A DNA stretch of 64,000 bases, from NCBI RefSeq assembly GCF_024519315.1, contig NZ_JANIIC010000019.1, forward strand, positions 1 through 64,000, in the 5' to 3' direction. The position numbers and the translations under genes are program-made. The notes under the pieces are model-generated. The model was not told the origin of the DNA. It worked only from the letters and a program-made list of their open reading frames with translations, and did no database searches. This document shows, piece by piece, positions 24,660 through 33,174 of this stretch. Every line of letters begins with the position of its first letter. Within the stretch, counting starts at the first letter, position 1. This stretch comes from Streptomyces malaysiensis subsp. samsunensis. Lineage in GTDB: Bacteria > Actinomycetota > Actinomycetes > Streptomycetales > Streptomycetaceae.

Positions 24660-25532
24660 TCAGCCGGACGTGAGCGAGCAGCCCGCCAGGGCGTCGAGAC
24701 CGGAGGGGGCGGTCGAGCCCTGGCGGGAGAATGAGAGTTCGATGCGGTCGATCGTCGAGGCCCGCTTGTCCTTCAGCGGGCCCAGGATGGCGTTCTGTAC
24801 GAAGTCGGGGCCGCCCTCGCCCACGGAGGACGCCAGGCGCTTGTCGGCCTCGTCGAGCTGCGTCCGGAGCAGCGCGACATTGCGGTCCACCTCGGCCTGG
24901 GCGGCGGCGGGGACGTCGCCGATCTCGGAGGCGACATCAGGGCAGCTGATCGTCCGGCCGGAGCCCGCGCCGCCCCCATCGCCCTGCCCGGCCCCGGAGC
25001 CCGCCTCGGCTCCCCCGCCGGCGGGCTCGGACGCGGCGGCGGTCGGGGTCGCGCCGCCGTCCGCGCCGGTGTCGGTGCCGGAGCCCGCGCCCGTCCCGCC
25101 GTCCGACAGCGTGCACTCGGCGAGCGAGTCCAGCCCGGCGGGCTTCTCGGCATGCCGCCCGATGGAGATCGCGATGCGGTCGAGGGTGGACTTCCGCTTG
25201 TCCGCCAAGGGCCCGAGGATGGCGTTCCGCACGAAGTCGGGCCCGCCTTCGCCCTGGCTGGTGCCGAGCCGCTTGTCGGCCTCCGCTATCTGGGTGTCCA
25301 GAAGGACGAGGTTGCGGTCCACCTCGGCCTGGGCCTCCGCCGGGATCTCCGGGAGGGAACCCGCGACGGCGGGGCAGCTGATGGCCGAGGCCGCCCTGGT
25401 CGACGCATCGGTGCCGCCGCTGCCCTGACCGGCCATGGCGGCTCCCACCACGACGCCCGCACAGGTGATACCGCCGATCGCGCCGGAGAGGAGGATTCTC
25501 CGGCGGTGGAGTAACGGAAGGCCACGCGACAT
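24660..25532 (-). CDS. secreted protein with two tandem copies of one domain
   Basis: A 290-aa exported protein of unknown function. The N-terminus (RRRILLSG followed by a hydrophobic run to about residue 33) is a signal peptide, possibly Tat. Two copies of an ~85-residue domain follow: each begins ISCP, then AQAEVDRN, EADKRL, GEGGPDFV and NAILGPL, and ends in GLD..A.C. They are separated by a ~60-residue Gly/Ala/Ser/Thr linker. Each domain keeps one Cys at the start and one at the end, probably a disulfide. The start at 25532 has GAGGTGA about 8 nt upstream; the frame is open to 25649. The gene lies between kdpD and DUF3710 with its own terminator. Confidence 0.78.
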   Translation of the reverse strand: MSRGLPLLHRRRILLSGAIGGITCAGVVVGAAMAGQGSGGTDASTRAASAISCPAVAGSLPEIPAEAQAEVDRNLVLLDTQIAEADKRLGTSQGEGGPDFVRNAILGPLADKRKSTLDRIAISIGRHAEKPAGLDSLAECTLSDGGTGAGSGTDTGADGGATPTAAASEPAGGGAEAGSGAGQGDGGGAGSGRTISCPDVASEIGDVPAAAQAEVDRNVALLRTQLDEADKRLASSVGEGGPDFVQNAILGPLKDKRASTIDRIELSFSRQGSTAPSGLDALAGCSLTSG

Positions 25533-25732
25533 CTGATCACTCACCTCGTTGAGGTCGGACAGGGTGTGTCTCGCGACGCACCCTCTCCCCCTCGGAGCGC
25601 CACAAGGTCTCGCGACCATGAGTACGGGTGGTGCGGCGGGTGTGTTCAACGCGTCGGGAGAAAACGCCCGAGCCCCGGAAGAGAGCTCCGGAAGGCCGCG
25701 TAAAAGGGCCCCGGAAAGGCTCCGGAAAACGC

Positions 25733-25768
25733 CGAAGGGGCCCGGGGGCCCTGCCCCGGGCCCCTTCG
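25733..25768 (-). terminator. 15-bp stem terminator after DUF3710
   Basis: A perfect 15-bp stem (25733-25747 with 25754-25768) and 6-nt loop lies 33 bp past the DUF3710 stop and upstream of the secreted protein gene on the same strand. Confidence 0.85.
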
Positions 25769-25800
25769 GGCCTTGGCTCCGCTGCCGAGTGCGACGCGGC

Positions 25801-26586
25801 TCAGCGCACCTCGGAGATCTCCGGGCCGCGCTGGAGCCGGTCGGCGCCGCCCGCGAACCGCGAGCCCTGCGCCTCGTCCTGCTGCACCCCGTCGGGCACC
25901 ATCTGCGCGTCGTTCGGCAGCTTGAGGACGATCGGGTCGCGCGGGGCCATCGGGCCCTCGCCGCGCACCACGACCGTGTCCCGGAAGATCGCTTCCAGGA
26001 GACTGCCGGTCTCGGGCTGCACCGCGCCCTGCCCGGAGATCACACCGCGCAGGAACCAGCGGGGTCCGTCCACACCGACGAAGCGGACCACCTGCACCCC
26101 GTTCTTGCCGTCGGGGAGCTGCACCGGCACCTGGGCACGCAGCTCCCAGCCGAGCGGGCCCTCGACCTCGTCGACGACCCCGCCCTGCTGGGTGATGCCG
26201 GTGGCGATCTCGTCGCGTACCTCGCCCCAGATGCCTTCCTTCTTGGGCGCGGCGAACCCCTGGAGCTGCACGGCGCTGTCCCGCAGCACCACGGTCGCGG
26301 CGACGATCGCGTCCCCCGCGACCTCCACCCGCAGCTCCATGCCCTCGACACCGGGCACGAACAGACCTCCGAGGTCCACCCGGCCCTCGCCGGGCTCGCG
26401 CACCTCGGACACGTCCCAGGGGCCCTCTGGGCGCGGCGCCGGCGGCAGGCTCACCCGGCCGGTGTCCGCGGGTGCGGCGGTGTCCTCAGCACCGTCCGCG
26501 TCCTTCGCGTCCTCGGCCAACTCGTCGGAGGTCACGTCGAGCGACTCGACGTCCTCCTTGCTGCGCTTGCGGCGACGTCCGAACAC
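25801..26586 (-). CDS. DUF3710 family protein
   Basis: A 261-aa soluble actinobacterial protein of the DUF3710 family. It opens with a basic FGRRRKRSKED motif and an acidic Ala/Asp-rich linker, followed by a conserved β-rich domain from about residue 60 (GPWDVSEV, GLFVPGVEG, WGEVRDEIA). The GTG start at 26586 has AAGGA 7-8 nt upstream; the longer frame to 26670 overlaps dut. It lies directly after dut, with which it is very commonly paired in streptomycetes. Function unknown. Confidence 0.85.
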   Translation of the reverse strand: MFGRRRKRSKEDVESLDVTSDELAEDAKDADGAEDTAAPADTGRVSLPPAPRPEGPWDVSEVREPGEGRVDLGGLFVPGVEGMELRVEVAGDAIVAATVVLRDSAVQLQGFAAPKKEGIWGEVRDEIATGITQQGGVVDEVEGPLGWELRAQVPVQLPDGKNGVQVVRFVGVDGPRWFLRGVISGQGAVQPETGSLLEAIFRDTVVVRGEGPMAPRDPIVLKLPNDAQMVPDGVQQDEAQGSRFAGGADRLQRGPEISEVR

Positions 26587-26587
26587 G

Positions 26588-27115
26588 TCATCGTCCTTCC
26601 CGGTCGGAACCGACCGAAGCGTATCTGTTCCCGCCCGTTGCCCTGCCCGTTGTGCCGTCCACAGCGGCATGACCGCCGGTGGACCCGAAGCCCCCTTCGG
26701 CCCGCGCCGACCCGGGAAGCTCCGCCACCTCCTGGAAGCGCACCTTCTCGACCTGCTGGACGACCAATTGGGCGATCCGGTCGAAGCGCTCGAACCGCAC
26801 GCTCTCGCGCGGGTCCAGATTGACCACGATCACCTTGATCTCTCCACGGTACCCGGCATCGATGGTCCCCGGGGCGTTCACCATGGCGACGCCGCAGCGC
26901 GCGGCGAGTCCGGACCGTGGATGCACGAAGGCGGCATACCCCTCCGGGAGCGCGATAGACACTCCGGTGGGCAGAACCGCGCGCTCCCCCGGGGCCAACT
27001 CGGCCGCCTCGGTGGTGACCAGGTCGGCCCCCGCGTCGCCGGGGTGGGCGTAGCCGGGGATCGGCACCTCGGGGTCCACCCTGCGGATCAGCACGTCGAC
27101 GGGGACCGGACTCAT
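26588..27115 (-). CDS. dut: dUTP diphosphatase
   Basis: Hydrolyses dUTP to dUMP + PPi, keeping uracil out of DNA and feeding thymidylate synthesis. All five motifs are present in 175 aa: PGDAGADL, PRSGLA, GTIDAGYRGEIKV, RIAQLVV and the C-terminal ARAEGGFGSTGG. It is a trimeric enzyme. The C-terminal ~25 residues beyond motif 5 extend past the usual end. Start overlaps the thioesterase stop by ATGA (27112-27115). Confidence 0.95.
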   Translation of the reverse strand: MSPVPVDVLIRRVDPEVPIPGYAHPGDAGADLVTTEAAELAPGERAVLPTGVSIALPEGYAAFVHPRSGLAARCGVAMVNAPGTIDAGYRGEIKVIVVNLDPRESVRFERFDRIAQLVVQQVEKVRFQEVAELPGSARAEGGFGSTGGHAAVDGTTGRATGGNRYASVGSDREGR

Positions 27116-27693
27116 GGGTTCACCTCGAAAGCGCGCGCGAGCTTCACCTGATCCGGATCGGCGAGCGCCGCGTCGATCTCCTCCGCCCGGCCGTTCTCGA
27201 TGAAGTGGTCGACCCGCACCTCTATGAAGAGGGCCTGCGCCCGCAGCGCGAGGGGGCCGTCCGGAGAGCCGATCCGGCCCGCGGCCGAGCAGTAGATCTT
27301 GCGGCCGTGCACGGCGGTCACCCGTGCCTCCAGATGCAGTTCGGTGCCGACCGGCACGGGCCGTACGAAGTCCGTCTCCAGCCGCCCGGTCACCGCGATC
27401 ACCCGCTGGAGCCAGTTGAGCGAGCCGAGCGTCTCGTCCAGCGCCGCGGCCAGCACCCCGCCGTGGGCCAGGCCCGGCGCGCCCTGGTGGCCGGCGCCCA
27501 CCGTGAAGTCGGCGGTGACGCTCACGCCCTCGCCCGCCCGTGCGCTCAGCCCCAGACCCCGCGACTGGTCACCGCAGCCGAAGCACTGGTCGTAGTGCGC
27601 GCCGAGGGGCTCCCCGGGCGCGGGCGCGTCGGGGTGGCGCACGGGTTCCGTGGCGCCCTCCGGCGGCGTCAGCCCTGTCATTCGTCCACTCAC
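27112..27693 (-). CDS. PaaI-type hotdog thioesterase
   Basis: A ~193-aa hotdog-fold acyl-CoA thioesterase. An N-terminal CFGCGDQ motif and the core GLAHGGVLAAALDETLG are typical of this family; a Gly/Ala loop and D95-E96-type pair hold the catalytic position. GTG at 27693 (VSGRMTG) is my choice, with ATG at 27681 as alternative; neither has a strong ribosome site. Coupled to dut. Substrate unknown. Confidence 0.82.
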   Translation of the reverse strand: MSGRMTGLTPPEGATEPVRHPDAPAPGEPLGAHYDQCFGCGDQSRGLGLSARAGEGVSVTADFTVGAGHQGAPGLAHGGVLAAALDETLGSLNWLQRVIAVTGRLETDFVRPVPVGTELHLEARVTAVHGRKIYCSAAGRIGSPDGPLALRAQALFIEVRVDHFIENGRAEEIDAALADPDQVKLARAFEVNP

Positions 27694-27752
27694 AACGGCT
27701 GACCTTACCCGCGAGAACAACCCGGTTCGGCGGCCATGCCAAGCTGATACGC

Positions 27753-28199
27753 ATGCAGCCTTACGACGAACGCCTCAGCGCGCCCCGTTCCTGGTGGTTC
27801 ATCGCCGTCCTGACCGGGGTCGCGGTGGGGTTGATCATGCTGCCGTTCGGCACCCTGCCGATGCTCGGCGGGCTGATCGGCGGGGCGGCGCTGGCCTGTG
27901 TCGGGGTGAGTTCGTACGGATCGGCCCGGGTGCGCGTGGTGGCGGACTCGCTGGTGGCCGGCGAGGCGAGGATCCCGGTGTCGGCGCTGGGAACCCCGGA
28001 GGTCCTGGACGCGGACGAGGCGGTCGCCTGGCGCTCCTACAAGGCCGATCCGCGGGCGTTCATGCTGCTGCGCAGCTACATTCCGACCGCGCTGCGGGTG
28101 GATGTCACCGATCCGGAGGATCCAACACCGTATGTGTATGTGTCCACACGGAATCCGGAGGCGCTCGCCGCCGCGCTCACGGCCATGCGCACCGCCTGA
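27753..28199 (+). CDS. DUF3093 family membrane protein
   Basis: A 148-aa protein with two adjacent TM helices (WWFIAVLTGVAVGLIMLPF and LGGLIGGAALACVGV) followed by a cytosolic β-rich domain that ends in VYVSTRNPEALAAAL. This matches DUF3093. The start at 27753 follows the conserved YDERLSAP. It is divergent from the thioesterase-dut operon across a 59-bp gap. Function unknown. Confidence 0.85.
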   Translation: MQPYDERLSAPRSWWFIAVLTGVAVGLIMLPFGTLPMLGGLIGGAALACVGVSSYGSARVRVVADSLVAGEARIPVSALGTPEVLDADEAVAWRSYKADPRAFMLLRSYIPTALRVDVTDPEDPTPYVYVSTRNPEALAAALTAMRTA

Positions 28200-28242
28200 C
28201 AGGCGCGCGCGAGCGGCCTTCGGGTGAGGTGCCGCGAGGGGC

Positions 28243-28923
28243 TCATTTGGTCAGGGGCAGCGGGAGGTCCCACGGGACCTGTCTGGCCCGGAGATCCTTG
28301 CGGACCTTGCGCGCGAGCTTCTTGGTGTCGCGGCGGTTCATCGTGGCTCCCACGGCCGCTCCGATCAGGAAGGGCGCCAGCACCGGCGTGTTCCGGAAGC
28401 TGCGCTTGAGGACCTGCTGCCGCAGCTCGCGCTTCATGTGGACACCGAGCGCCGCGTTGACGGTCGCCGGCTGGGCGACGTCGATACCGCGCTCCTCGGA
28501 CCAGGCACCGAGATAGGCCATGGCGCGCTGACGCGCGGTGCCGGGCGCACGCACCCCGTAGACCTCGTACAGCTCGGCGATCAGCTTGATCTCTATGGAG
28601 GCCACGCCGACGATCTCGGCGGCCAGCTCGGTGGGCATGGCGGGCGGGGCCGGCAGCATCGCCGCTGCGCCGACGCCCGCACCCACTGTGGCGGCGCCGC
28701 CCGCGGCACCGGCCACCAGCTTGTCCGCGAGCTCTTCGGGGCCCAGTCCCGGGAACTGCTTGCGCAGCGTCGCGAGATCGCGGACAGGAATGCGCGGAGC
28801 GTTGGCGATGATCCGGTCGGCGACCGCGTAGACCCCCGCTCTCGCGCGCTCACCACCCCGTCTCATGCCACGGCCGACAGCGGTCGCGAGCGAGGCCACC
28901 CGGCCCCGCTCGGTCTCGTCCAT
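28243..28923 (-). CDS. conserved protein with Gly/Ala-rich membrane segment, EcsC-like
   Basis: A 226-aa protein. A central Gly/Ala-rich hydrophobic stretch (about 75-110) is followed by AEIVGVASIEIKLIAELYEVYG, a pattern that resembles the EcsC family, and a short C-terminal hydrophobic segment before a basic end. The ATG at 28923 has AGGCGGAG 9 nt upstream and is preferred over GTG at 28944. It lies 35 bp after the DUF4193 gene and is probably co-transcribed. The family call is tentative and the function is unknown. Confidence 0.65.
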   Translation of the reverse strand: MDETERGRVASLATAVGRGMRRGGERARAGVYAVADRIIANAPRIPVRDLATLRKQFPGLGPEELADKLVAGAAGGAATVGAGVGAAAMLPAPPAMPTELAAEIVGVASIEIKLIAELYEVYGVRAPGTARQRAMAYLGAWSEERGIDVAQPATVNAALGVHMKRELRQQVLKRSFRNTPVLAPFLIGAAVGATMNRRDTKKLARKVRKDLRARQVPWDLPLPLTK

Positions 28924-28958
28924 GTCGTCGTGCTCCGCCTCCACGCCGACCCCGCGGC

Positions 28959-29261
28959 TCAGGCCGCGCAGTCGCGGCAGATCGGCTGGCCGTTCTTGGT
29001 CTCGGCGGCCAGCTGACTGCGGTGGTGCACGAGGAAGCAGCTCATGCAGGTGAACTCGTCGGCCTGACGGGGCAGCACGCGGACGGACAACTCCTCGTTG
29101 GAGAGGTCCGCACCGGGCAGCTCCAGGCCCTCCGCCTGCTCGAACTCATCCACGTCGACGGTGGACGCGGACTTGTCGTTACGCCGGGCCTTCAGTTCCT
29201 CGATGCTGTCCTCGTTGACGTCATCGTCGGTCTTGCGTGGGGTGTCGTAATCCGTTGCCAT
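28959..29261 (-). CDS. DUF4193 zinc-ribbon protein
   Basis: A 100-aa acidic protein. The N-terminus MATDYDTPRK and the motif EDSIEELKARR are hallmarks of actinobacterial DUF4193. The C-terminus carries CMSC and CRDC, spaced as a zinc ribbon. The start at 29261 has GGGGGAGA 5 nt upstream. Likely first gene of a transcript with the next leftward gene. Function unknown; conserved next to cutRS. Confidence 0.9.
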   Translation of the reverse strand: MATDYDTPRKTDDDVNEDSIEELKARRNDKSASTVDVDEFEQAEGLELPGADLSNEELSVRVLPRQADEFTCMSCFLVHHRSQLAAETKNGQPICRDCAA

Positions 29262-29480
29262 GTCGCTCTCCCCCTCTGGGTGTCTGTGGTGTCTCCAGCG
29301 CACGTAACGCGTGAGAGGCCGGACTTGTGCCCGACCCGAGGCGGAGATTTTGCCTCACATCAAGGTCTGTTACTCAATCGACACCCAACCGCACCCCTGA
29401 AGAGGTGATCGGGTTGGATGGCCATCGGGACCGTACACGGTCCGAATGTCGCACTCGCATGCGCCATGACGTGTACTTCC

Positions 29481-29582
29481 CGTGATCACGGCCCCCGAAA
29501 ACCCGGATTTTCCCGGCTTTCCGTCAACCGTGACGATCACACAGAGTATATGGCCGGAAAATCGCCCATGTGATCGATCACA
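29481..29582. promoter_or_regulatory. three GTGA/TCAC palindromes between cutS and DUF4193
   Basis: The 406-bp gap 29262-29667 contains cgtgatcacg (29481-29490), gtgacgatcac (29530-29540) and the perfect 14-bp tgtgatcgatcaca (29569-29582). Spacings between centres are about 49 and 41 bp. The flanking DNA is AT-richer than average. The sites lie 220-320 bp upstream of DUF4193 and just past the cutS stop. The cognate regulator is not known; a GntR or Crp/Fnr family protein is possible. Confidence 0.55.
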
Positions 29583-29667
29583 CACTGTACCTCTGGTGGG
29601 CGGATCACGAAAATTCCGCCGAAAGCGAACACATCGCGGCGGGTCCCCGGCCCGGGCCCTTCCGACG

Positions 29668-30921
29668 TCAGACCGGGAGTACCACCCGCATCACCAGGCC
29701 ACCACCCTCACGCGGCTCCGCCGCGATCCTGCCGCCGTGGGCCCGCGCCACCGAGCGCGCGATCGACAGCCCGAGGCCGACCCCCTTGTCGCTGCCGGTG
29801 CGCTCGGTACGGAGCCTGCGGAAGGGCTCGAAGATGTTGTCCATCTCGTAGGCCGGGACCACCGGGCCGGTGTTCGCGACCACCAGCACGGCCTGGCCCT
29901 GCCGGCTCTCGGTGGTGACCTCCACCCAGCCGTCCTCGGCGACGTTGTAGCGCACCGCGTTCTGGACCAGGTTCAGCGCGATCCGCTCCAGCAGCACCCC
30001 GTTGCCCTGGACCACCGCGGGAGCGCGCTGCCCGCGCAGCTCCACGCCCTTGTCCTCCGCCTCGGCCCGCACCTGCTCCATCGCCTGGGAGGCCACCTCG
30101 GCGAGGTCCACCGGCTTGCGGTCGACGATCTCGTTGTCGCTGCGGGCGAGCAACAGCAGGCCCTCCACCAGCTGCTCGCTGCGCTCGTTGGTGGCCAGCA
30201 GGGTCTTGCCCAACTGCACCAGCTCCGGGGACGCCTGCGGGTCCGAGAGCTGCACCTCCAGCAGGGTGCGGTTGATCGCCAGCGGGGTGCGCAGCTCATG
30301 CGAGGCGTTGGCGACGAACCGCTGCTGGGCGGTGAACGCCCGGTCCAGGCGCTCCAGCATCTCGTCGAAGGTGTCGGCGAGCTCCTTGAGCTCGTCGTCC
30401 GGGCCGTCCAGCTCGATCCGGCGGGACAGGTCCGAGCCCGCCACCTGGCGCGCGGTCCGGGTGATCCGGCCGAGCGGCGAGAGCACCCGCCCGGCCATCG
30501 CGTAGCCGAAGGCGAAGGCGATCACGGACAGGCCCAGCAGGGCTATCAGGGAGCGGCGCAGCAGCCCGTCCAGGGCCAGCTGGCGCTGCTCCTTCATGCA
30601 GGTGTTCAGGACCGCGTTGAACTGGTCGGGGCTGCTCTGGCCGATGATCTCGGGGCAGGTGTTGTTGGTCGGCTGGACGCTGCCGCCGACCAGCTTGAAC
30701 GGCAGCTCGTTGCCGACGTGCAGGGCCTGGGCGGCCAGCAGGTAGATGATCGTCAGCAGCACCACTCCGGCGATCAGGAACATCCCGCCGTACAGCAGGG
30801 TCAGCCGTATCCGGATCGTGGGGCGCAGCAAGGGGTTGGGGCGCGAGCCGGCGTGCGGGTCCCAGCTGGGCTTGGGCGGCACCGTCGGCGGCGGCGGGCT
30901 CGGGGTCGGGGTCGTCGCCAT
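29668..30921 (-). CDS. cutS: sensor histidine kinase CutS
   Basis: A 417-aa membrane kinase. Pro-rich N-terminus, TM1 about 40-64, extracytoplasmic sensor about 66-120, TM2 about 123-145, HAMP, H-box ASHELRTPL with His208, and GHKL ATPase with QNAVRYN and GVGLGLSIAR. The sensor loop has exactly two Cys, C89 and C108; paired extracytoplasmic cysteines are reported for Streptomyces CutS and linked to secretion/redox stress sensing. Six bp separate it from cutR upstream. Identified by the neighbourhood (dut, DUF4193, inositol monophosphatase) and by the 217-aa length of its partner. Confidence 0.87.
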   Translation of the reverse strand: MATTPTPSPPPPTVPPKPSWDPHAGSRPNPLLRPTIRIRLTLLYGGMFLIAGVVLLTIIYLLAAQALHVGNELPFKLVGGSVQPTNNTCPEIIGQSSPDQFNAVLNTCMKEQRQLALDGLLRRSLIALLGLSVIAFAFGYAMAGRVLSPLGRITRTARQVAGSDLSRRIELDGPDDELKELADTFDEMLERLDRAFTAQQRFVANASHELRTPLAINRTLLEVQLSDPQASPELVQLGKTLLATNERSEQLVEGLLLLARSDNEIVDRKPVDLAEVASQAMEQVRAEAEDKGVELRGQRAPAVVQGNGVLLERIALNLVQNAVRYNVAEDGWVEVTTESRQGQAVLVVANTGPVVPAYEMDNIFEPFRRLRTERTGSDKGVGLGLSIARSVARAHGGRIAAEPREGGGLVMRVVLPV

Positions 30922-30927
30922 GCCGGA

Positions 30928-31581
30928 TCAGATCCGGTAACCCGAGCCGGGGACGGTGACGATCACCGCGGGCTCGCCCAGCTTGCGGCGCAGGGTCATC
31001 ACGGTCACCCGGACCACGTTGGTGAACGGGTCGGTGTTCTCGTCCCACGCCTTCTCCAGCAGCTGCTCCGCGGAGACCACGGCGCCCTCGCTGCGCATCA
31101 GCACCTCCAGCACCGCGAACTCCTTCGGCGCCAGCTGGATCTCCTTGCCGTCCCGGAACACCTCACGGCGGTTGGGGTCCAGCTTGATCCCGGCGCGCTC
31201 CAGGACGGGCGGCAGGGCGACGGTCGTCCGGCGGCCGAGCGCGCGGACGCGCGCGATCAGTTCGCTGAAGGCGAAGGGTTTGGGCAGATAGTCGTCCGCG
31301 CCGATCTCCAGGCCCTCCACGCGGTCGCTGACGTCGCCGGAGGCGGTGAGCATCAGGACCCGGGTGGGGATGCCGAGTTCGACGATCTTGCGACAGACGT
31401 CATCGCCGTGCACCAGGGGCAGGTCCCGGTCGAGGACGACGACGTCGTAGTCGTTGACCGCGATCCGCTCCAGGGCGGCGGCTCCGTCATACACGACGTC
31501 GACGGCCATGGCCTCCCGGCGCAGTCCGGTGGCCACCGCATCGGCGAGCAGCTGCTCGTCCTCGACGACGAGTACACGCAC
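30928..31581 (-). CDS. cutR: response regulator CutR
   Basis: A 217-aa OmpR-family regulator: receiver with VVEDE pocket and phospho-Asp in VVVLDRDLP, then KPF; winged helix with LAPKEFAVLEVLM and C-terminal GSGYRI. The GTG start at 31581 (AAGGA 8 nt upstream) gives the usual length; the frame is open to 31644. Forms an operon with cutS. In S. lividans and S. coelicolor CutRS affects antibiotic production and the secretion-stress response. Confidence 0.9.
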   Translation of the reverse strand: MRVLVVEDEQLLADAVATGLRREAMAVDVVYDGAAALERIAVNDYDVVVLDRDLPLVHGDDVCRKIVELGIPTRVLMLTASGDVSDRVEGLEIGADDYLPKPFAFSELIARVRALGRRTTVALPPVLERAGIKLDPNRREVFRDGKEIQLAPKEFAVLEVLMRSEGAVVSAEQLLEKAWDENTDPFTNVVRVTVMTLRRKLGEPAVIVTVPGSGYRI

Positions 31582-31955
31582 GTCGTTAGTCCTTCCTTCA
31601 TTGCCGCAGTGGGCTTGTTGCCGCAGTGGGCTCGATCTCGCCAAACTCGATGAGCGTTCGGCGCCTCCATCCTGCCTCGAAGTCTCATAAACCGGCGGTA
31701 AGAGGGATCACCGCGGGATCCCGGGGACCGGATCATGGGCGCGGCGGCGGGGCCGCGGCGGCCGGAACACCGAATTCAGATTCTTTCGGGACCGGAGGTT
31801 TCCGCCGAGGACGGGGCGGGGAGGACGACTGCACACCCGCGATCACGCCTTGTCCCCGGCATCTCTGGCTGTCATTGCCGTCGGCAAGGGCCGCACGTGA
31901 TCGCCCCGCCGTCGGCACACCCCCGTGCCACCGACCCACGACGAGGGGGCGCAAC
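31582..31955. promoter_or_regulatory. 374-bp divergent region between cutR and a small-protein gene
   Basis: It must hold the leftward cutRS promoter and the rightward promoter of the 57-aa gene. A short palindrome cgggatcccg occurs near 31715. Nothing else stands out and no gene is supported. Confidence 0.4.
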
Positions 31956-32129
31956 ATGGACGCGTTCACCGCAGGCATTCTGCAGCGCATAGAGAACACC
32001 AAGTCCGATCTCATTCGCGCCCGTGAGACGGGCGACGATTTCCTTGTGGACGTGGAGCAGTCGGAGCTGGAAGACCTCCGTCGCCTCGCCGCCGAGCACG
32101 GCGTCGAAGTAAGCGCCTCGTTTGCCTGA
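31956..32129 (+). CDS. 57-aa conserved small helical protein
   Basis: Begins MDAFTAGILQRIENTK and is almost wholly helical and acidic (LIRARETGDDFLVDVEQSEL). GAGGGGG lies 6 nt before the ATG. I recall similar small proteins in other streptomycetes at this site between cutRS and the inositol phosphatase gene, but no function is known to me. It has its own downstream terminator. Confidence 0.75.
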   Translation: MDAFTAGILQRIENTKSDLIRARETGDDFLVDVEQSELEDLRRLAAEHGVEVSASFA

Positions 32130-32230
32130 TCCCTTGTGGATTCCGGACCCGATCCAGATCCGGATTCCGCGTAGCCGATTCCCATTCACCGCCGGATGGT
32201 GATCCAGAAAACCTCCGGTAACCACGCCGA

Positions 32231-32265
32231 AGCGCCCCGGTGTCCTCGTGGCACCGGGGCGCTTT
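32231..32265. terminator. 13-bp stem terminator between convergent genes
   Basis: Perfect 13-bp stem (32231-32243 with 32253-32265), 9-nt loop, then ttt-like cgtg. It lies between the 57-aa gene and the inositol phosphatase, which converge, so it can serve both. Confidence 0.85.
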
Positions 32266-32304
32266 CGTGTGTGGGCGCCGTGGGTGGACGGCGGCGGGGC
32301 GGGA

Positions 32305-33105
32305 TCAGTCGTGCCAGGCGCCCAGGTCGTCCAGAAGCCCCCGCAGCGGCTCGAAGAGGCCGGGGGCGGCGGCGATGGTCAGCTCCGTGGAGGCCGGGAC
32401 GCCCGGCCGCCCCCCGGTGAGCGCGCCCGCCTCGCGCGCTATGAGCGCACCGGCCCCGAAGTCCCAGGGGTTGAGCCCGCGCTCGTAGTAGCCGTTCAGC
32501 CGGCCGCAGGCCACATCGCACAGATCGATGGCGGCCGAGCCGCCGCGCCGGATGTCCCGCACCCGCGGCAGCAGTTCGTTCAGGACCCTGGCCTGCCCGA
32601 TACGGCGCTCGCGCACGTACCCGAAGCCGGTGCCGATCAGCGACTCCTCGAGCGGGGCCGCGGGGCGGCAGTGCACCGGCTCCCCGTTCAGCCGGGCGCC
32701 CTGGCCCAGGACCGCGTGGAAGGTCTCACCGCGCACCGGGGCGATCACCACCCCCACGACCGTCTCGCCGTCCTTCTCAGCGGCGATGCTGACCGCCCAC
32801 GACGGCAGGCCGTAGAGATAGTTCACGGTGCCGTCGAGCGGGTCGATCACCCAGCGCACCCCGCTGCTGCCCGCGCTGTCGGCGCCCTCCTCCCCCAGCA
32901 CTCCGTCCTGCGGGCGGCGGCGCGCCAGAAGGTCGGTGATCAGCTTCTCGGCGGCGATGTCCATCTCGGTGACGACGTCGATCGGGCTGGTCTTGGTGGC
33001 CGCCACCCCGAGGTCGGCCGGGCGGCCGTCACGCAGCAGCTCACCCGCGCCGCGGGCGGCCTCCAGCGCCGTCTCGAGGAGTTCGGTCATGAGCGGGTCG
33101 GTCAT
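32305..33105 (-). CDS. inositol monophosphatase family protein
   Basis: A 266-aa Mg2+-dependent phosphatase. Metal-site motifs are GEEG, WVIDPLDGTVNY and WDFGAGALIAREAGA. Family members hydrolyse inositol-1-phosphate, fructose-1,6-bisphosphate or PAP; the choice cannot be made here. The start at 33105 has AAGGAG 5 nt upstream. Followed (leftward) by a terminator shared with the small-protein gene. Confidence 0.92.
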   Translation of the reverse strand: MTDPLMTELLETALEAARGAGELLRDGRPADLGVAATKTSPIDVVTEMDIAAEKLITDLLARRRPQDGVLGEEGADSAGSSGVRWVIDPLDGTVNYLYGLPSWAVSIAAEKDGETVVGVVIAPVRGETFHAVLGQGARLNGEPVHCRPAAPLEESLIGTGFGYVRERRIGQARVLNELLPRVRDIRRGGSAAIDLCDVACGRLNGYYERGLNPWDFGAGALIAREAGALTGGRPGVPASTELTIAAAPGLFEPLRGLLDDLGAWHD

Positions 33106-33174
33106 CGTGCTCCTTAGCGGATTGCCCGGATGGGCGGGCGGCGGTGGCGGGCCTGGGCGCGGAGGGCGAACGGG

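Noticed and set aside
29569..29582. E. coli-type CRP site
   Set aside because: The spacing between half-sites is two bases shorter than the CRP consensus and no other evidence supports it.
31582..31955. tRNA or small RNA gene between cutR and the 57-aa gene
   Set aside because: No cloverleaf or conserved RNA element could be folded by eye.
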